From positions 1 to 11,028 of the forward strand of contig JBLKOW010000032.1 in the NCBI GenBank assembly GCA_047603135.1: DNA of 11,028 nt, given 5' to 3'. The DNA comes from JACJVV01 sp047603135. Its GTDB lineage: Archaea > Nanobdellota > Nanobdellia > Woesearchaeales > JACJVV01. Positions 1 through 6,686 of the stretch are shown here, piece by piece. Under the pieces are notes generated by a model that searched no databases, had not been told where the DNA came from, and saw only the letters and a program-made list of their open reading frames with translations. The translations under genes and the position numbers were made by a program. Numbering within the stretch: position 1 is the first letter of the stretch; each line of letters starts with the position of its first letter.

Positions 1-384
1 ATGAACACAATTAACACACAAAATGCACCAAAACCAGTAGGACCGTACTCACAAGCAATAGAACATAATGGCTTTTTGTTTATTTCTGGGCAGATTGCTA
101 TTAATCCAAAAACACAGAAATTTGATGCAAACAGTTCATTAATAGATCAAACTAAACAAGTACTTGCAAACATTACTGCAATTCTGCATGAAGCAAAATG
201 CACGACGCAAAATATTGTGAAAGTCGAAATATTTCTTACCAATATTAGTTCATTTGCAGAAGTAAATAAACTTTATGAGGAATTTTTAGAAGGGCATTTC
301 CCTGCCCGGCAAACAGTTGAAGTTTCAGCATTACCACTTAATGCTCAGATTGAAATTTCATGTATAGCTGTCCTCAATCAGTAA
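1..384 (+). CDS. ridA: RidA family enamine/imine deaminase
   Basis: This 127-residue protein has the normal length of the RidA/YjgF/YER057c/UK114 family, which forms trimers in the cytosol. The family hydrolyses reactive enamine/imine intermediates such as 2-aminocrotonate, released by PLP enzymes, to 2-keto acids and ammonia. Seen in the sequence are the N-terminal GPYSQAI (residues 14-20), the FISGQIAINP strand (27-36), PARQTVEV with the substrate-binding arginine at R103, and the C-terminal LPLNAQIEISCIAV with the conserved glutamate E118. The R103/E118 pair matches the residues that define catalytically active RidA. The ATG is the first base of the window, so its promoter is not visible. 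The 3' end overlaps the convergent membrane-protein gene by 11 bases. Threonine ammonia-lyase, the classical source of its substrate, lies about 1 kb downstream on the same strand. Family assignment is secure; the in vivo substrate is inferred. Confidence 0.95.
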   Translation: MNTINTQNAPKPVGPYSQAIEHNGFLFISGQIAINPKTQKFDANSSLIDQTKQVLANITAILHEAKCTTQNIVKVEIFLTNISSFAEVNKLYEEFLEGHFPARQTVEVSALPLNAQIEISCIAVLNQ

Positions 385-1099
385 GAGGTCTGCCTTCTAA
401 ACTATTACAAGGAATTCTTGTATACATACCAAATTGATAATCCTCAAAGAAACCAGCTGCCCATAAATCTGCATATACATCGCCTTCTGGATGTGTTAAT
501 GCAACATATGTATGAGGTGAATTAGTACAACCAGTACGTTTTAATGCTACTTCATCAGATACAAATCGCTTGCTTTCAATCAATAAATGACGGTATATCT
601 GAGCTTGAATATTGGAATCAACATATTTACCTTCACGTTCCCAAAAATAAGTAAAATCTTTTCGAAAGAAATTAGTATGTGGTTCAAGAAGATATTGACG
701 CACAGGAGAAGTCCACCTATCAACCAATATGAAAAATAATTCTTCAGCAAATTCATAACGATCATCATGTTGTTGAGATATTTCGTTTGTTAACTCTAAA
801 GCATCCTCCGGGATATTTGTATTTATTGGGATAAAGAATAATATAACAAGAACTATTAATGATGCACAAAAAAATAACCAACTTCGCAGATTGATTATTT
901 TAAAATAAGTTAAAAATATAGCTAATGTTATTACCGTTAATCCTGAACTTATAAGAATGGGGTAAGTGTGCTCACTCGCACGAGAAAATACTATAAATGC
1001 GAAGAAAACTAAAATTAGCCAAATACTAAGTAAAATTGCTATCCCCTTACCTAGGTCAATAGTATATGCAATAGTTTTTTTATATGATTTTTTAACCAT
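374..1099 (-). CDS. membrane protein with three N-terminal helices and an unassigned C-terminal domain
   Basis: I do not recognise this 241-residue protein. It has a basic N-terminus (KKSYKK, residues 3-8) and three hydrophobic segments at about 19-39, 46-66 and 72-92. About 150 polar residues follow. The positive-inside rule puts the N-terminus in the cytoplasm and the C-terminal domain outside the cell. That domain is aromatic-rich, with YFWEREGKYVDS (151-162) and a block running through C191, H196, H203, D207 and D211 (ADLWAAGFFEDY at 210-221). A second cysteine, C231, could form a disulfide with C191. The C/H/D set could suggest a transglutaminase- or peptidase-like fold, but the spacing is not canonical, so no function is claimed. 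The ATG at 1099 lies about 24 bases downstream of a TATA-like box with no Shine-Dalgarno, which fits a leaderless mRNA. Its last 11 bases overlap ridA tail to tail. Confidence 0.75.
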   Translation of the reverse strand: MVKKSYKKTIAYTIDLGKGIAILLSIWLILVFFAFIVFSRASEHTYPILISSGLTVITLAIFLTYFKIINLRSWLFFCASLIVLVILFFIPINTNIPEDALELTNEISQQHDDRYEFAEELFFILVDRWTSPVRQYLLEPHTNFFRKDFTYFWEREGKYVDSNIQAQIYRHLLIESKRFVSDEVALKRTGCTNSPHTYVALTHPEGDVYADLWAAGFFEDYQFGMYTRIPCNSLEGRPLTD

Positions 1100-1118
1100 A
1101 TTTTTTATTTATTTTTTA

Positions 1119-1126
1119 TATTTAAA
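1119..1126 (-). promoter_or_regulatory. TATA box of the membrane-protein gene
   Basis: TTTAAATA on the minus strand is centred about 24 bases upstream of the ATG at 1099. That spacing puts transcription start at or next to the start codon, so the mRNA would be leaderless. The surrounding DNA is very AT-rich, so chance matches are possible. Confidence 0.45.
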
Positions 1127-1287
1127 TCTTTTATTATTTTTGTGGCTCCGTAGAAAAGCTCATATACATTCGTATTGCATCAATAAATAATGATTATCTA
1201 TATTAAGTGAGAAATTCAAACAAAAAATTTATAAAATTTACATCAATTTCTGATAGAATGCATAATACCACTGGACTAAAAAATGCT

Positions 1288-1296
1288 TTATTATAT
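1288..1296 (+). promoter_or_regulatory. candidate TATA element for ilvA
   Basis: TTATTATAT would put transcription start near 1318 and give a leader of roughly 75 bases before the ilvA ATG at 1395. A cleaner TATA match, TTTATAAA at 1228-1235, would give a leader of about 135 bases. The sequence alone does not decide between them. The 1100-1394 interval holds no supported gene, only these promoter elements and the hairpin at 1331-1356. Confidence 0.35.
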
Positions 1297-1330
1297 CTGG
1301 TTTTAATTAGTATGATTATTATGCAATAAA

Positions 1331-1356
1331 CACCAGTATCCCTCGTGAAACTGGTG
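1331..1356 (+). promoter_or_regulatory. hairpin or operator in the ilvA leader
   Basis: CACCAGT (1331-1337) and ACTGGTG (1350-1356) form a perfect 7-bp inverted repeat around a 12-base loop, between the likely promoter and the ilvA Shine-Dalgarno. It is more GC-rich than its surroundings. It could be an RNA stem in the 5' leader or a dimeric regulator site on DNA. The repeat is seen directly; its role is inferred. Confidence 0.45.
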
Positions 1357-1384
1357 ACTGTTTCTTGAAGGTACTTGGAAATGA

Positions 1385-1390
1385 AGGTGA
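1385..1390 (+). promoter_or_regulatory. ilvA: Shine-Dalgarno that sets the ilvA start
   Basis: AGGTGA lies four bases upstream of the ATG at 1395 and matches the archaeal anti-Shine-Dalgarno. This favours 1395 over the in-frame ATG at 1365, whose extra ten residues would run through the ribosome site and which has no such element of its own. Confidence 0.8.
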
Positions 1391-1394
1391 ATAC

Positions 1395-2636
1395 ATGAAA
1401 CAAGAAATTGAAAATGCACGAAAACAATTCCCTGAAATAATTAAACAAACACCACTAGAATATAATCATCGATTATCAAAGATGTATAATTGCAACGTAT
1501 ATCTTAAACGAGAAGATATGCAAATTGTTCGCTCATATAAAATTAGAGGAGCATACAATCGCATTTCACAGCTTTCTACAAAAGAGCGCGAAAATGGAGT
1601 TATATGTGCAAGTGCAGGAAACCACGCGCAAGGGTTCGCACTAGCTTGCCATGATCTTGGTATCAATGGAACAGTAGTTATGCCACGAACAACGCCTCTG
1701 CAGAAAATTGAACGAACACAGTCATTTGGACGCAATTTTATAACAGTAGAATTAATCGGAGATACCTATGATGAAGCATATGCACATGCACAAAAAGTAT
1801 GTAGTGAAAAAAATGTGACATTTATTCACCCCTTTAATGACGTAGAAACAATTAAGGGGCAAGGCACTGTTGCGTATGAAATTGTTACTCAATTAAAAGA
1901 AACTGACGTACAGGCTGATTATATCTTTATTCCTGTTGGAGGAGGAGGACTCATTGCAGGATGTGCACATTATTTTAAAGAAACAATCCCAAGTGCAACA
2001 GTAATTGCCGTTGAACCACAAGGCGCACCAGGTTTTACAGAATCACTCAAAAAAGGAGAAGTAGTTACTCTTAATAAAATTGATTCATTTGTCGATGGAG
2101 CAGCTGTGCGAACTATTGGTGATGTTTCTTTTAACCTTGCTAAAGAGGTAGTATCAGAAACAATTTGTGTTCCTGAAGGAAGTATTTGTTCAACGATTCT
2201 CGCATTTTTAAAAGAAGAAGGAATTATTATTGAGCCTGCAGGAGCATTATCAGTTGATGCACTTAATCATATGCGCGGGCGTATTCAAGGAAAAACTGTT
2301 GTATGTATTGTTAGTGGAGGTAATTTTGATTTTGAACGATTGCCAGAAATAAAAGAGCGATCTTTGAGATATGAGGGCCTTCGTAAATATTATGTAGTTA
2401 TGTTTCCTCAGAGGCCTGGAGCACTTCGAGAATTTTTGAATCTTCTTGGTGAGGAAGATGACATTATACGCTTTGAATATCTTAAGAAAACAAGTAAAGA
2501 ACGAGGACCTGCGCTCGTTGGACTTCAAACAAAAAGGCCAGAGAATTTTACTGAACTTCATGCACGGCTTACCCAATCAGGGATTTCATTTGAAGACGTA
2601 ACTAATGATGAAATGTATTATGATTTGCTTATTTAA
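1395..2636 (+). CDS. ilvA: threonine ammonia-lyase, biosynthetic type
   Basis: This 413-residue cytosolic fold-type II PLP enzyme deaminates threonine to 2-oxobutanoate and ammonia, the first step towards isoleucine. Seen are the PLP lysine K49 in VRSYKIRGA (45-53), SAGNHAQG (73-80), the phosphate-binding glycine loop VGGGGL (181-186), EPAGALSVDAL (280-290), and SGGN (307-310). The C-terminal segment of about 327-413 contains FPQRPGALREFL (337-348) and is the single ACT-like regulatory domain of the short IlvA form. From memory it resembles Bacillus subtilis IlvA closely over its whole length, including the final LLI, which suggests a bacterial origin by transfer. Allosteric feedback by isoleucine is expected for the family but cannot be seen here. 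RidA nearby would clear the 2-aminocrotonate it releases. The gene ends only 11 bases from the convergent tkt stop. Confidence 0.95.
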   Translation: MKQEIENARKQFPEIIKQTPLEYNHRLSKMYNCNVYLKREDMQIVRSYKIRGAYNRISQLSTKERENGVICASAGNHAQGFALACHDLGINGTVVMPRTTPLQKIERTQSFGRNFITVELIGDTYDEAYAHAQKVCSEKNVTFIHPFNDVETIKGQGTVAYEIVTQLKETDVQADYIFIPVGGGGLIAGCAHYFKETIPSATVIAVEPQGAPGFTESLKKGEVVTLNKIDSFVDGAAVRTIGDVSFNLAKEVVSETICVPEGSICSTILAFLKEEGIIIEPAGALSVDALNHMRGRIQGKTVVCIVSGGNFDFERLPEIKERSLRYEGLRKYYVVMFPQRPGALREFLNLLGEEDDIIRFEYLKKTSKERGPALVGLQTKRPENFTELHARLTQSGISFEDVTNDEMYYDLLI

Positions 2637-2647
2637 CAGTTTGATTA

Positions 2648-4516
2648 TTAAGCAATTTTTTTAATCAGTTTCATTACTGCTGAAACGATAGCATGCCGGT
2701 CAATCCCTTGCACATTCATTTGATATGAGCCAGAGGCTGAACAAGGCATTTTTTGTACAGCAAGATGTTTCATAGTATATGGTTTTCCTTGAAGTGCGCC
2801 CCTTACAACATCACCAATGCCGCCTTCAGGATAATGGTCTTCACTAACAATAATATTGCTTTTAGCTTTACGAACTGCCTCAGCAAGCATTTTTTCTGCA
2901 GTGAATGGTTTTAACGAGTACATATCAATAACAGTAACAAATATTCCTTTTTCTTTAAGTATATGATAAGCAGCAATTGCTTCAATAAGGGTCATGCCTG
3001 CTCCAATGATTACTGCAGAATCTTTTGAAGATTGATGTACAATTTTACATTTGCCTATAGGGAATGTATCACTATTCTTGTAAATTATTGGTACTGCTGG
3101 ACGACCTGTACGCATATAACTAATTCCCGTTACTGCCATTAACTCTGCAAGAAGTTTTTCAGTTGCAACACCATCAGCAGGATACACAACAGTTGAATTA
3201 AGGAGTGAGCGAAACATTGCTAAATCTTCAAGTGCCATCTGGGATGCACCATCCTCACCAATTGAAACGCCTGCGTGTGAACCAACAAATGTAATTGTTG
3301 CACTTGACAGTGCAGCCATCCTTATCTGATCATGACACCGTGTTAAAAATGCTCCAAAAGTAGATGCACATACACGATATCCTTTCACTGAAAGGCCAAG
3401 TGCAATACCTGCCATATTTTGCTCTGCAATATACGCTTGAATTAAAGCGTCACCTCGAATACTTTCAATATCCTCTGCATGTGTTGAGTTTTTTGTTTCT
3501 GCATCAACTGCAATAATCGATTTATTCTTCTTTGCTAGTTTTGCAAGTGCTTTGCCATATGCTTTTCGTGTTGCAATTTTATCATTAGCATGATAGGTAA
3601 TAGGAATATCAATAGTATATGTAGGTTTTCTTAACCGAGAACTTTTTGCTGGTTTTCGAGGTTTGTAATATGAATACACGTTACCCGAGATAGATAGCTC
3701 TTCAAGTGCGTCAGATACTTGCTCGCGAGAAATAGGTTTACCATGCCAGCCATCATGATCTTCCATACATGAAACACCTTTTCCTTTCAGTGTTTTTGCA
3801 ATAATTACAGTAGGCTTTCCATTTTTTGATTTTCTAAATTGTATACATGCTTCATTAATTTCTGCGATGTTATGTCCATCTATGACATGGACTGAACATC
3901 CATACGCACGTGCACGTTCTTCAAATATGTGCATTTGATGGCCATGCATGGTTTCACCTGTTTGACCAAGTCTATTTACATCAATAAGTATACAAAGATT
4001 ATCCAGCTTGTAGTGTGATGCACTATCCAGCGCTTCAATTACTGAGCCTTCTGCAAACTCACCATCACCGCACAGCACGTAAGTACACGCAGAAGAGTTT
4101 TTCCGTTTTTGTGAAAGTGCCATTCCCACTCCAACAGATGCACCTTGACCAAGTGAACCGGTTGCAACCTTTACCCAGGGGATTGTATGAGGCATCGGAT
4201 GACCTTCTAAAATAGTTCCAGGCTTGCGAAGCGTTTTAAGATCTGCTTTTAATGCACCAGTATGATACAGTGCTGCATATAAAACTGGTGCAGCGTGACC
4301 CTTACTTAATATAAACTCGTCATTTTCTTCATTATGAGAATTTTTTGGATCATAGATTAATTGACGGCAGAATAATTCAGCAACGATATCTGCTGAAGAA
4401 AGACATGATGAAGGATGACCACTTCCTGCTTCTGTTGTCATCAAAATTGATTCTTTGCGTAGTAAATTAGCCCACTCTGCTATATGTGTATTTTTTAGTG
4501 TATGTAAAGGATTCAT
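2648..4516 (-). CDS. tkt: transketolase, full-length single chain
   Basis: This 622-residue thiamine-diphosphate enzyme moves two-carbon ketol units between sugar phosphates in the non-oxidative pentose phosphate pathway. The N-terminal ThDP domain shows GSGHPSS (31-37), SKGH (71-74) and GHP (105-107). It also holds the ThDP/Mg motif from GDGE (150-153) to N181, and WHGKP (257-261). The pyrimidine domain has the catalytic glutamate E365 in AEQNM, TFGAF (386-390), H414 and D422 in GSHAGVSIGEDGASQM, and R469. The C-terminal domain follows from about 485. The length and the stretch QMALEDLAMFRS (426-437) resemble animal transketolase (about 623 residues). Many archaea instead carry split N- and C-half subunits. 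It is the last gene of rpiB-rpe-tkt, and its Shine-Dalgarno overlaps the rpe stop codon, suggesting translational coupling. All expected catalytic residues appear present. Confidence 0.95.
   Translation of the reverse strand: MNPLHTLKNTHIAEWANLLRKESILMTTEAGSGHPSSCLSSADIVAELFCRQLIYDPKNSHNEENDEFILSKGHAAPVLYAALYHTGALKADLKTLRKPGTILEGHPMPHTIPWVKVATGSLGQGASVGVGMALSQKRKNSSACTYVLCGDGEFAEGSVIEALDSASHYKLDNLCILIDVNRLGQTGETMHGHQMHIFEERARAYGCSVHVIDGHNIAEINEACIQFRKSKNGKPTVIIAKTLKGKGVSCMEDHDGWHGKPISREQVSDALEELSISGNVYSYYKPRKPAKSSRLRKPTYTIDIPITYHANDKIATRKAYGKALAKLAKKNKSIIAVDAETKNSTHAEDIESIRGDALIQAYIAEQNMAGIALGLSVKGYRVCASTFGAFLTRCHDQIRMAALSSATITFVGSHAGVSIGEDGASQMALEDLAMFRSLLNSTVVYPADGVATEKLLAELMAVTGISYMRTGRPAVPIIYKNSDTFPIGKCKIVHQSSKDSAVIIGAGMTLIEAIAAYHILKEKGIFVTVIDMYSLKPFTAEKMLAEAVRKAKSNIIVSEDHYPEGGIGDVVRGALQGKPYTMKHLAVQKMPCSASGSYQMNVQGIDRHAIVSAVMKLIKKIA
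2656..2662 (+). terminator. T-run, possible ilvA terminator
   Basis: Seven consecutive T residues begin 20 bases after the ilvA stop, inside the 3' end of the convergent tkt gene, where they encode its lysines on the other strand. Archaeal RNA polymerase can terminate at oligo-T tracts without a hairpin, so this is plausible but weak on its own. Confidence 0.3.
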
Positions 4517-4519
4517 AGT

Positions 4520-4526
4520 ATCACCT
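4520..4526 (-). promoter_or_regulatory. tkt: tkt Shine-Dalgarno overlapping the rpe stop
   Basis: AGGTGAT on the minus strand ends three bases before the tkt ATG. The TGA inside it is the rpe stop codon, so ribosomes ending rpe arrive on the tkt initiation site. This is direct evidence for co-transcription. Confidence 0.75.
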
Positions 4527-5168
4527 ATTATTTAATTTTTGAAATAATGTTTTAATTGCATCATGTGTATCATTCTGCTGTAAATATGAACCACATACAA
4601 AACGACATGCACCTGCATCTGCAAGCATACGTATTGTTTCAGGTGAAACACCACCATCAACTTCTATAGAAATGCTTCCTTTAGCATGTGCAGAAATAGT
4701 TTTAATTTCTTCAATCCTTTTAGAGTCAAATGCTGCTCCGTATGAACCCATCTTATCAGCAGTGAACACAAGTACCATATCAACATGATTGATAAAAGGT
4801 ATAAGTTCTTTTGAAGAACTACTGGGACCTATAGCAAGGCCGACTGTAACGTCACATTTACGCAGAAATGCAATTGTTTCTGGCACAGAAATATCAGACT
4901 CGCAATGAATTATTGCCGTAGATATTTTTGCATGATTTTTTTCAAGCCAGGGAAGCGGATTTTTCATCATAAGATGAGCCTCAACAGCATACCTATCAGT
5001 GTAATCAGGAATGTCAAAAAGTAACGATTTTTGAGGAACAAATATTCCATCCATAATGTCAAGCTGAATTGTTTGAACATTATTTGATAGTTTTTTTATG
5101 CGCGCATCAGCCTCATGTGCAGAATCTGCTATAACTGAGCCTACAATTTCATAATGATTTTTTTTCAT
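4521..5168 (-). CDS. rpe: divergent ribulose-phosphate 3-epimerase family protein
   Basis: This 215-residue TIM-barrel protein belongs to the family that interconverts ribulose 5-phosphate and xylulose 5-phosphate. Seen are LDIMDGIFVPQ (36-46) with D37 and D40, H65 in VEAHLMM, IHCESD (87-92), VDGGVSPETI (170-179) with D171, and the phosphate-binding CGSYL (192-196). Two departures stand out. The first metal-ligand histidine of the usual H-x-D-x-M-D-G motif is Q35. The NPGFGGQ loop over the active site is replaced by FTADKMGSYGAAF (135-147). Context between rpiB and tkt strongly supports the epimerase role, but activity or metal use may differ. I chose the ATG at 5168: it follows the rpiB stop by four bases, and the longer frame back to 5321 would run through rpiB and lacks family resemblance. 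A weak GATGAT ribosome site precedes it. Confidence 0.85.
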   Translation of the reverse strand: MKKNHYEIVGSVIADSAHEADARIKKLSNNVQTIQLDIMDGIFVPQKSLLFDIPDYTDRYAVEAHLMMKNPLPWLEKNHAKISTAIIHCESDISVPETIAFLRKCDVTVGLAIGPSSSSKELIPFINHVDMVLVFTADKMGSYGAAFDSKRIEEIKTISAHAKGSISIEVDGGVSPETIRMLADAGACRFVCGSYLQQNDTHDAIKTLFQKLNNR

Positions 5169-5172
5169 AGTA

Positions 5173-5628
5173 TCATCTTTTCTCAAGTGAAGAAATTTGT
5201 TTAATACGACGCGTATATTGTTTCTTGCGTGAAGGAGATTCTGCAAGCCATGTTTTAAGAATCGTGATATTTTTTTGAGCAGATATTTTTCTACCGCGAA
5301 GGCCAATAACATTAGCATCATTATCTATACGAGACATTTTTGCCGTATACGTATCATAAGGTGTTACCGCGCGAATCCCCCCAACTTTGTTTGCTGCTAT
5401 TGCCATACCCATACCAGTACCACATACAAGAATACCTTTTGTTTTTTTAGATTTTGAAACAGCATACGCAACATTTTTAGCATGATCTGGAAAATCATCA
5501 CCCTCTTTTTTTTCAGGACTAAGATCCATAAAAGATATTTTTTGAGTGATAAGCCACTTCTTGATCTTTTCTTTCATAGCATACCCTGCATGATCAGATG
5601 CTATTACTATTTTTTGTGAAAGTGCCAT
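5173..5628 (-). CDS. rpiB: ribose-5-phosphate isomerase B
   Basis: This 151-residue protein of the RpiB/LacAB family interconverts ribose 5-phosphate and ribulose 5-phosphate. Seen are the N-terminal substrate motif SDHAGY (11-16), the catalytic cysteine and anion hole CGTGMGMAIAANK (69-81) with C69 and T71, GGIRAV (83-88), and the NDANVIGLRGRKI strand (103-115). The basic C-terminal helix RKKQYTRRIKQI (134-145) supplies phosphate-binding arginines. One key residue is odd: Escherichia coli RpiB has H99 in R-Q-H-N-D, the proposed ring-opening acid, whereas here the sequence reads R-I-D-N-D with D102. The gene opens the rpiB-rpe-tkt operon, and its ATG lies about 23 bases below a TATA-like element with no Shine-Dalgarno. 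Many archaea use the unrelated RpiA instead, so this enzyme is of bacterial type. Confidence 0.92.
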   Translation of the reverse strand: MALSQKIVIASDHAGYAMKEKIKKWLITQKISFMDLSPEKKEGDDFPDHAKNVAYAVSKSKKTKGILVCGTGMGMAIAANKVGGIRAVTPYDTYTAKMSRIDNDANVIGLRGRKISAQKNITILKTWLAESPSRKKQYTRRIKQISSLEKR

Positions 5629-5647
5629 AGTATTATTGAATGTGTGG

Positions 5648-5654
5648 TATTTAT
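5648..5654 (-). promoter_or_regulatory. TATA-like element of the rpiB-rpe-tkt operon
   Basis: ATAAATA on the minus strand is centred about 23 bases upstream of the rpiB ATG, implying a leaderless or nearly leaderless transcript. It shares the 122-base divergent intergenic region with the lactate dehydrogenase promoter. Confidence 0.4.
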
Positions 5655-5702
5655 GAGTTTTTCGGATGTAATTAACTTCCTAATGAATTACCTAACAAAA
5701 CC

Positions 5703-5710
5703 TTTATTAA
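5703..5710 (+). promoter_or_regulatory. TATA-like element of ldh
   Basis: TTTATTAA would place transcription start near 5733, giving a leader of about 18 bases. That is just long enough to hold the Shine-Dalgarno at 5739-5745. Confidence 0.4.
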
Positions 5711-5738
5711 TCATTAGCATTAGTTCTTTTTAAGACAT

Positions 5739-5745
5739 GAGGTGA
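5739..5745 (+). promoter_or_regulatory. Shine-Dalgarno of ldh
   Basis: GAGGTGA lies five bases upstream of the ATG at 5751. An in-frame GTG at 5742 falls inside this element, so it is rejected as the start. Confidence 0.8.
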
Positions 5746-5750
5746 ATATT

Positions 5751-6686
5751 ATGACTAAAATTACTATTGTTGGCGCGGGCGCTGTTGGCGCAACTACTGC
5801 ATATGCATTACTACTTGAACACTTAGCACGAGAAATTGTTATCGTTGATATCAATAAAGATAAAGCTGAAGGAGAAGCACTTGACCTTGAAAATGGAATT
5901 CCTTTTGTCGAGTATGGTAAAGTTATTGGAACTACAGATTATAAATTAACACGAAATTCAGATATTGTGGTTATTACTGCGGGACTTCCTCAAAAACCTG
6001 GAGAAACACGCCTTGACTTAGTTGAGAAAAATGCAAAAATTATGAAAGGGATATGTGGAGAACTCAAAAAGTATACACCTAATTCCATCTTCTTATTTGT
6101 TAGTAATCCAGTCGATGTATTAACGTACCTAGGAAAGAAAATGCTCGGTGTTCCTGAGCATAAAGTATTTGGAAGTGGAACTACACTAGATACCGCGCGC
6201 CTTAGACATTACACTTCATCTGCACTGAACATACATCCTATCAACATTCATGCATATGTTTTTGGTGAACATGGAGATCACTCATTTGCAGCATGGAGTA
6301 ATGCAAGCGTTGCAACAACTCCTATCACTCAAATGCTTTCTAAAGACAAGCTAACTGCAATTGAAGATGAAGTAAGAGATACTGCGTATAAAATTATACA
6401 GAAAAAAGGAGCAACATTTTATGCTATTGGACTTGCTGTTGCAAAGATTTGTAAAGCAATAACAGGAGATAAACAGCGTGTCATGATGCTTTCAACCATT
6501 CCAAAAGAATATGGCATTACAGGGTGCTGTTTAAGCGTTCCTTGTATTGTTGGAAAAGAAGGGATTAAGAAAGTAATTGAAGTTAAACTTTCTGCAAGTG
6601 AGATTAAAAAACTAAAAAAAGCTGGAGAAGTTCTTAAAGAATATTCTAAGAAGGGAATGAATGCAATAAAAAAAAGAAAAAATTAA
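5751..6686 (+). CDS. ldh: L-lactate dehydrogenase (LDH/MDH superfamily)
   Basis: This 311-residue NAD-dependent enzyme has the normal length of the LDH/MDH superfamily. Seen are the Rossmann loop VGAGAVGA (7-14), the NAD-selecting aspartate D33, and the active-site loop LPQKPGETR (79-87). Also present are SNP (118-120), LDTAR (146-150) with D147 and the substrate-carboxylate arginine R150, and the proton donor H174 in GEHGD (172-176). Residue Q81 occupies the specificity position (Q102 in Bacillus LDH numbering). Malate dehydrogenases have arginine there, so lactate/pyruvate is favoured over malate/oxaloacetate. R87 matches R109. It would reduce pyruvate to lactate and reoxidise NADH, which suggests fermentation. 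The C-terminus ends in a very lysine-rich tail. It is divergent from the pentose phosphate operon and overlaps the start-less remnant on the other strand by four bases. Confidence 0.92.
   Translation: MTKITIVGAGAVGATTAYALLLEHLAREIVIVDINKDKAEGEALDLENGIPFVEYGKVIGTTDYKLTRNSDIVVITAGLPQKPGETRLDLVEKNAKIMKGICGELKKYTPNSIFLFVSNPVDVLTYLGKKMLGVPEHKVFGSGTTLDTARLRHYTSSALNIHPINIHAYVFGEHGDHSFAAWSNASVATTPITQMLSKDKLTAIEDEVRDTAYKIIQKKGATFYAIGLAVAKICKAITGDKQRVMMLSTIPKEYGITGCCLSVPCIVGKEGIKKVIEVKLSASEIKKLKKAGEVLKEYSKKGMNAIKKRKN

Noticed and set aside
966..1190. A 74-codon plus-strand open frame overlapping the membrane-protein gene and the following spacer.
   Set aside because: Most of it is antisense to the membrane-protein helices, and its hydrophobic end comes from a T-rich spacer. 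It has no promoter or ribosome site.
1365..1394. An upstream in-frame ATG giving ilvA ten extra residues.
   Set aside because: The Shine-Dalgarno lies inside this extension, at the right distance from the ATG at 1395.
1203..1448. An 81-codon minus-strand open frame across the ilvA leader.
   Set aside because: It runs antisense into the start of ilvA, is made of low-complexity Phe/Ile/Leu from AT-rich DNA, and has no recognisable motif.
2250..2576. A 108-codon minus-strand open frame inside ilvA.
   Set aside because: It is antisense to the conserved ACT-like part of ilvA, with no promoter or family motif.
4015..4215. A 66-codon plus-strand open frame inside tkt.
   Set aside because: It is the complement of a highly conserved transketolase region around the ThDP motif and has no features of its own.
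5169..5321. A 51-codon N-terminal extension of rpe.
   Set aside because: It is antigenic to no known Rpe N-terminus, overlaps rpiB in another frame, and the ATG at 5168 directly follows the rpiB stop.
5751..6686. Malate dehydrogenase as the identity of the lactate dehydrogenase gene.
   Set aside because: The specificity position is glutamine (Q81) rather than the arginine expected for malate dehydrogenase.
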